Assembly: GCA_030044325.1 (NCBI GenBank)
Contig: JASHWA010000203.1
Location: 1-26,520, forward strand
Source of the DNA: Bryobacteraceae bacterium
Lineage (GTDB): Bacteria > Acidobacteriota > Terriglobia > Bryobacterales > Bryobacteraceae
Direction: 5' to 3'
DNA length: 26,520 nucleotides
This document shows, in pieces, positions 21,783-26,520 of this stretch. A model generated the notes under the pieces. It had not been told where the DNA came from. It made no database searches and worked only from the letters and a program-made list of their open reading frames with translations. Positions within the stretch are counted from its first letter, which is position 1. Every line of letters begins with the position of its first letter. The position numbers and the translations under genes were made by a program.

Positions 21783-21790
21783 TGTATACT
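21781..21790. promoter_or_regulatory. Shared near-symmetric -10 region between divergent genes
   Basis: ATTGTATACT holds TATACT on the + strand, toward the 286-residue gene. On the - strand it holds TATACA and the overlapping TACAAT, toward the ACP-like gene. On the - strand a start 7 nt after the hexamer would put the transcript 5' end at or beside ATG 21773, implying a leaderless mRNA. No convincing -35 box exists for either direction. Confidence 0.3.
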
Positions 21791-21854
21791 AGGGTTACAT
21801 ATCGACGCGACGCGTTACAGGTGGATCTGTTCACAGCGTCGGCGCGTATCGTAG

Positions 21855-22715
21855 ATGGAACCCCGCACGCCGATTTCCAAGATACCCGAAAACCTCTGCG
21901 ACGCCGATCTCGCCTTGCGTCAACTCGGCCATCGTCCTGAGAACGTGGCGTGGGCGATGCTGCAATCACCCCATTTTTCGGAACTGGATGAGATCAAAAA
22001 AAACACCCGCTTCGAAGGGGACCAGATCGAGCGCGTGCTTGTTTGGCACGCCGCCCAAAAAGCGCTCGGAGAAATCGGCGATGTTCCCATGGATGATTGG
22101 TTTCGCGATCAGCTGCGGAAGGACCTTCTCGAACTGCACGCCATCAAGGCCCCCCTTGGAGTTGGAGGATATGCGTTCGAGCGTGCGGCGATGATTGCCA
22201 CGCTTCGGCGATTTCCCGGCGGCCCGATGGAATGGATGGTCTCCGGGATTCCGCGGTCCTGGCTGCTCCGGACGCCGTTCCCGGCCAACGTCCGCCTTCT
22301 CAAGGCCGTGTTGGCTCTTGGCGGATTCGCCCCCTGTCTGTTCATGCACGTCGCTCCCGCCCCGCGAAATCGAGGACTGAGCGTCCCCCGGCAGGTTTTG
22401 CGCGCCTACTTTCATGCAGCACGATCCCTGGCTCTTCATACCGGCTTACGGGCAATCGTTGCTCATGCCTGGTTCCACGATCCGGCTGCCATCCGCGACC
22501 ATCCTCATCTCGAGGTGCTCAATCGACCTTATCTGGAGTGGGGAGGCTTGCTGATCCCGCTTTGGCCAGCTCCTTCCGATTCCGGAGTACTCGAGGGAAA
22601 CGCCCAGCGAAAATCCGAATATTTGGCTGGGAACGTCGCGTACCGCTATGGACTGGCCATCTGGCCGCGAGGCGCCGCGCTGCGGTGGGCGGAGGCTCAT
22701 CCGGAGCTCGGTTAG
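21855..22715 (+). CDS. Hypothetical protein, 286 residues, divergent from the fkbH operon
   Basis: This encodes 286 residues from ATG 21855, with no clear ribosome site. I do not recognise the family. It has no signal peptide or membrane helix. Visible features are a helical N-terminal third (DADLALRQLGHRPENVAWAM, then RVLVWHAAQKALGEIG), a Gly/Ala segment (GVGGYAFERAAMIATLRRFPGG), LLKAVLALGGFAPCLFMHVAPAPRN, and a C-terminal block rich in aromatic residues (VAHAWFHDPAAIRDHPHLEVL, YLEWGGLLIPLWPAPSDSGVL). Position, divergent from a carrier-protein operon, allows a link to the same pathway; that is inference only. Confidence 0.72.
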   Translation: MEPRTPISKIPENLCDADLALRQLGHRPENVAWAMLQSPHFSELDEIKKNTRFEGDQIERVLVWHAAQKALGEIGDVPMDDWFRDQLRKDLLELHAIKAPLGVGGYAFERAAMIATLRRFPGGPMEWMVSGIPRSWLLRTPFPANVRLLKAVLALGGFAPCLFMHVAPAPRNRGLSVPRQVLRAYFHAARSLALHTGLRAIVAHAWFHDPAAIRDHPHLEVLNRPYLEWGGLLIPLWPAPSDSGVLEGNAQRKSEYLAGNVAYRYGLAIWPRGAALRWAEAHPELG

Positions 22716-22903
22716 TTCGTGTCCGTGCCTAAACGCCGGCGACACGCCCCGGCGCTCTCGATCCGGGCGAATTCCCAAGCTGCGCCGGGCACTTGGGGCT
22801 TGACGGTTGAACTGGTGCTGCCGGGAAGAGATCGTCTCGATTCCGGTGCTCAATTCGGGCCGGGTCAACCCATCGGAGCACGCAACGTCCTTACAATATT
22901 AGC

Positions 22904-25900
22904 TTGCGTCATCACTGCATCAATCCCGGCGTCTCTCTGTATCGCACTGTTTTAACTGTGTTTATTTGCGCCGGCGTGCTTCTCGGGGCGCAGCAGGCGG
23001 GCACCGTGCGCGCGGCCGATCAGTTCATTCCGGGCGCAACTGTAACGGCCCGGCAGGGCGACCAGAAGGTGGTCGCGTTCACCGACCAAAACGGCCGGTA
23101 TTCGATGAATCTCCGGCCGGGAACGTGGGACGTTCAGGTCGAGATGGTTGGGTTCACCACGGACAAATGGCAGGTGACGGTGGGCGCGCAGCCGATTTCG
23201 CACGACTGGATTCTCGAAATGCCGCGCGTCGAACGTGCGACCATGGCGACCATGACCCCGGCGCCTACAGGTCGCGGGAGGCGCGGATTCGGACGTGGCG
23301 CGGGACGTGGCGCGGGGCGGGGCGCAGGCGCGGCGGCTTCGAATGCGAATGGTGCGACTGGAGCGAATCCCACCATCGTTCCGCAGCAGCGCCCCGGGTT
23401 TCAGAATGCGAATGTGACGGCCACCGAGGATGGCCAGCAGGCGCTGGCCGACGCCGCCAACCAGACCGCGGCCGGGCTGGCTGCTCTCGGATCGGCGCAG
23501 GACGCCGACGACGCGTTCGCAATCAATGGCTCGACCAGCGGAGGATTGGGACAATCGAGCGATGATGAGGCGCGGCGCCAAAGAATGATGGCCGGGCGCG
23601 GACCGGGAGGGCTTGGCGGTCCCGGCATGGGGTTCGGCGGTCCGGGACAGGGAACTCTTGGGTTGCCGCCCGGAATGACGGTCGCCGGTTCGGATGGATT
23701 GGGGCTCGGCGGGTTGGGAACCAGCGCGCTGAACGGAGGGTTCAGCGACGGGTTGGGCGGTCCACCGGCGGGTGGGCTTGGCTTCGGTGGACCGGGTGGA
23801 CCGGGAGGCCCCGGCGGAGCAGGATTCGGAGGGGGTGGCGGCGGCGGTGGTGGTGGAGGAGGTCGTGGTGGAGGAGGTCGTGGCGGGGGTGGTCGCGGCG
23901 GCGGACGCGGGAATCAGAATCAATTCCGGCGTGGTCCCTATAACGGCCAGTTTTCGAGTTTCGGAAACCGAAGGCGCAATGCGCAGCCGCAATATACCGG
24001 ATCCGTATTCATCACGCTCGCCAATTCTGCGCTCAATGCGTCTCCTTATTCGCTGAACGGCGAAAAGGTCACCAAACCCTCTTCCGATTCGGCGCATTTC
24101 GGCGTGAACATCGGCGGTCCGATGGTGATTCCGAAATTGCTCAACTGGAAGCGTGCGGCGTTCTATTTCACCTACCAAGGCGTGGTGAGCCGGAATGCGT
24201 TCGAGCAGGTGTCATCGGTGCCGGACGGGGCCGAACGCATGGGAAATTTCTCCGGCGTGAACAGCATCATTTACGATCCGGCAACGAACACGCCGTTTCC
24301 CGGGAACGTGATTCCGCTGACGCGGCTGAACCCCGCCTCCGTCGGGTTGTTGCAATATTTCCCGCAGCCGACTTTCGCCGGAAGCGTGCAGAATTACCAG
24401 ATTGTCGCCTCGACGCCCAACAACAACAACAACGTCGGCGTGCGGTTGAACGCGCCGCTCAACGACAAGGACCGCATCAACTTCAACGTGCAGTATCAGA
24501 ATCGCAATTCGGTGTCCGAGCAGCTGTTCGGGTTCCGCGATCCCGCCGACGGCTATGGATTGAGCGCGGCCGCGGGATGGAGCCACAGCTTTGCGCCGCG
24601 TTTCAACAACAGCGCGACGCTCACCTTCAGCCGCAACAACAACACCACCACGCCGTATTTCGCCAACATCGATAACGTCGCCGCGGAGCTGGGGATCACG
24701 GGAACGTCGCAGACGCCGGTCAACTGGGGTCCGCCGAATCTTTCCTTCACCAACTTCGGAAGTCTGACGGACTCGTCTGCCTCGATCACCGCCGCGCAAA
24801 CCACCAATTTCACCGATAATCTCACCTACGTTCTCAAAAAGAAGCACAACCTGACGTTCGGATATCTGTTCCGCAAGCTGGACAACAACAGCCTGAATTA
24901 TCAGAATGCGCGCGGATCGTTCACGTTTTCGGGGCTGCTGACCAGCGAATTGAATTCAGCCGGGCAGCCGCTGGCCGGAACGGGATATGACTTCGCGGAC
25001 TTCCTGCTGGGGCTGCCGCAATCGAGCTCCTTGCGCTTCGGCAGCGACGATAATTATTTTCGCGGATGGGCCAGCGCGGCTTACGTGCAGGACGATTTCC
25101 GCATCTCGCGCGGATTGTCCATCAATTTCGGCTTGCGTTACGAATATTTCGCTCCGTACACCGAATTGCGCGGCAATATCGCGAACCTGATCCTGGCTCC
25201 CGGATTCACATCGGCGCAAGTGGTGACGCCGGCGACGGCGGGCGAGTTCGGATTGCCGTCCAGCCTGGTGCGTCCGGACCGCACGCCGTTTTCGCCGCGC
25301 GTGGGCATCGCCTGGCGGCCGTTGGCAAAAAGCAATATCGTTTTGCGCAGCGGATACAGCATTTTTTACAGCGGCTCACCCTATGCTTCCATCGCGACGT
25401 CGATGTCGGACCAGCCGCCGTTCGCCAAAACCGCGTCGATCAGCACCAGCCCGGCCGATCCGCTCACGCTTCAAGACGGTTTCGCGCTGACGCCCTCGCA
25501 GACCATCACCAACACTTACGCGATCAATCCCGATTACCGGCTTCCGTACGCGCAGACCTGGGTTGCCGCGGTTCAGGACACCTTCAAACGCACTCTTCTG
25601 GTGGAGCTTGAGTATATCGGGACCAAGGGAACGGATCTCGGCGTGGTAGAGGAGCCCAATCGCGCGCCGCCGGGCGCCGTGCTCACCGCGCAGGAGCTGC
25701 TGGCGATCGGCAACGCAACCGGATTCAACTATCAGACCACCGGCGCCAATTCGACCTTCAACGCCGGGCAGGTGCGTGTGACGCGCCGTTTTGCGCGCGG
25801 AATGTCGGCGGTTCTGCTGTACACTTATTCGAAATCGATCGACAACGCGTCCAGCTTCACGGGCACCGGCGGCACCACGGTGCAGTTCATCGACAATTGG

Positions 25901-26473
25901 GAAAACGAGCGCGGGCTGTCGAGCTTCGACCAGCGCAACAAACTGACGCTCAGCTACGTGTTATCGTCGCCGGTAGGCGTGCACGGAATGATGCGCAACG
26001 GCGGATGGAAAACCTCGGCGCTGGCGGGATGGACCCTGAACGGAACATTCACGGCCGCGGACGGCACTCCGTCGACAGCGACGATCGCGGGAAATCTTTC
26101 GAACACGGGCGGGTTGGCCGCGCTCGGCACGCTGCGCGCGGAGGCCACCGGGCTTGCGGTCGAACCGGCGGGAGGGGGTTCGCCGTTCTTCAATGAAGCG
26201 GCGTTCACGACGCCGGTGGCCGGCGATTACGGCGACGCCGGCCGCGACACCATTCCCGGCCCGTTTCAAGTTGCGCTCAACGCGGCCGTCAATCGCGCGT
26301 TCCGTTTCGGCGAGACGCGGCGCACGCTGCAAGTGCGGCTGAGCGCGACCAATGCGCTCAATCATCCCTACATCACCGGGTTCGGGACTACGGTCAACTC
26401 GGCCACCTACGGCCTGGCGACGTCGGTTTCGGCGACGCGCACGGTCAGCCTGCTGATGAGGTTCAGCTTCTGA
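22904..26473 (+). CDS. TonB-dependent receptor of the Oar type with a Gly/Arg-rich linker
   Basis: This encodes about 1189 residues from TTG 22904; no ATG is available near the signal peptide (SLYRTVLTVFICAGVLLGA), so the start is uncertain. Residues about 35-105 are a carboxypeptidase-regulatory-like beta sandwich (GATVTARQGDQKVVAFTDQNGRYSMNLRPG). A plug-like remnant follows (ADDAFAINGSTSGGLGQ, about 205). A Gly-rich, then Gly/Arg-rich linker covers about 230-343. From about 345 the sequence follows Oar-like barrels: SVFITLANSALNASPYSLNG, FGVNIGGPMVIPKL, YVQDDFRISRGLSINFGLRYEYF, FDQRNKLTLSYVL, LSATNALNHPYITGFG, ending in Phe. It is an outer-membrane transporter or surface receptor; the substrate is unknown. 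The stop overlaps the next ATG (TGATG). A -10-like TACAAT lies at 22892-22897. Confidence 0.87.
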   Translation: MRHHCINPGVSLYRTVLTVFICAGVLLGAQQAGTVRAADQFIPGATVTARQGDQKVVAFTDQNGRYSMNLRPGTWDVQVEMVGFTTDKWQVTVGAQPISHDWILEMPRVERATMATMTPAPTGRGRRGFGRGAGRGAGRGAGAAASNANGATGANPTIVPQQRPGFQNANVTATEDGQQALADAANQTAAGLAALGSAQDADDAFAINGSTSGGLGQSSDDEARRQRMMAGRGPGGLGGPGMGFGGPGQGTLGLPPGMTVAGSDGLGLGGLGTSALNGGFSDGLGGPPAGGLGFGGPGGPGGPGGAGFGGGGGGGGGGGGRGGGGRGGGGRGGGRGNQNQFRRGPYNGQFSSFGNRRRNAQPQYTGSVFITLANSALNASPYSLNGEKVTKPSSDSAHFGVNIGGPMVIPKLLNWKRAAFYFTYQGVVSRNAFEQVSSVPDGAERMGNFSGVNSIIYDPATNTPFPGNVIPLTRLNPASVGLLQYFPQPTFAGSVQNYQIVASTPNNNNNVGVRLNAPLNDKDRINFNVQYQNRNSVSEQLFGFRDPADGYGLSAAAGWSHSFAPRFNNSATLTFSRNNNTTTPYFANIDNVAAELGITGTSQTPVNWGPPNLSFTNFGSLTDSSASITAAQTTNFTDNLTYVLKKKHNLTFGYLFRKLDNNSLNYQNARGSFTFSGLLTSELNSAGQPLAGTGYDFADFLLGLPQSSSLRFGSDDNYFRGWASAAYVQDDFRISRGLSINFGLRYEYFAPYTELRGNIANLILAPGFTSAQVVTPATAGEFGLPSSLVRPDRTPFSPRVGIAWRPLAKSNIVLRSGYSIFYSGSPYASIATSMSDQPPFAKTASISTSPADPLTLQDGFALTPSQTITNTYAINPDYRLPYAQTWVAAVQDTFKRTLLVELEYIGTKGTDLGVVEEPNRAPPGAVLTAQELLAIGNATGFNYQTTGANSTFNAGQVRVTRRFARGMSAVLLYTYSKSIDNASSFTGTGGTTVQFIDNWENERGLSSFDQRNKLTLSYVLSSPVGVHGMMRNGGWKTSALAGWTLNGTFTAADGTPSTATIAGNLSNTGGLAALGTLRAEATGLAVEPAGGGSPFFNEAAFTTPVAGDYGDAGRDTIPGPFQVALNAAVNRAFRFGETRRTLQVRLSATNALNHPYITGFGTTVNSATYGLATSVSATRTVSLLMRFSF

Positions 26474-26520
26474 TGCGCACGCTGGCCGCGATTCTCGCCT
26501 CCGTTCTGGCCCAACAGCCG
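26473..26520 (+). CDS. Start of an exported protein cut by the window end
   Basis: ATG 26473 overlaps the stop of the TonB-dependent receptor gene. Sixteen codons are visible (MRTLAAILASVLAQQP), which look like a short signal peptide. The overlap suggests translational coupling and a shared function with the receptor. Nothing more can be said. Confidence 0.6.
   Translation, partial: MRTLAAILASVLAQQP

Noticed and set aside
1..26520. Transposons, phage genes, CRISPR arrays or restriction/defence systems
   Set aside because: No transposase, integrase, phage structural, Cas or restriction enzyme motif was seen on either strand.

Overview
The window looks like a GC-rich acidobacterial chromosome segment, most likely from the Solibacter/Bryobacter group. 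Three things point there: a large secreted protein ending in the domain known as TIGR03437 (the 'Solibacter uncharacterized C-terminal domain'), an Oar-like TonB-dependent receptor that starts with a carboxypeptidase-regulatory-like domain, and GC-rich third codon positions throughout. The assignment is from family knowledge; no 16S or marker gene is present.

Positions 1-8067 hold a type II secretion (T2SS) operon on the + strand. The window opens inside gspG, followed by gspH, gspI, gspJ, gspK, gspL, gspM, a gspC/pilP-like gene and the secretin gspD. Almost every junction is an ATGA/GTGA-type or short overlap, so the genes are probably translationally coupled. The last four genes (L-M-C-D) have the same order as the type IV pilus block pilMN-O-P-Q. 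Four neighbouring pseudopilin genes (H, I, J, K) carry a palindrome inside the segment encoding the cleaved prepilin leader. GspD has a Gly/Tyr-rich insertion of about 115 residues.

Positions 8068-8622 are a long gene-free stretch: a weak terminator candidate, a sigma70-like promoter and about 350 nt of predicted leader with many small hairpins. It precedes a 757-residue secreted protein of unknown function (8623-10896) that ends in a strong UUCG-loop terminator. A second secreted giant (11154-14831) combines a propeller-like N-terminus, several Ig-like domains and TIGR03437, and has its own terminator. These proteins are plausible, unproven, T2SS clients.

Positions 14954-18083 hold smaller independent genes: a beta-propeller lipoprotein with a Tat-like signal, a 104-residue unknown, a secreted alpha/beta hydrolase and tRNA-Pro(CGG).

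Positions 18323-21782 (- strand) are a three-gene, overlap-coupled operon: acyl-carrier-like protein, NodB-type polysaccharide deacetylase and an FkbH-like HAD/GNAT protein. This suggests formation of a glyceryl- or related acyl-carrier thioester used on an exported glycan. A 286-residue unknown gene is divergent from it at 21855. The window closes with a 1189-residue TonB-dependent receptor containing a Gly/Arg-rich linker, overlapping the start of another exported protein that runs off the end.
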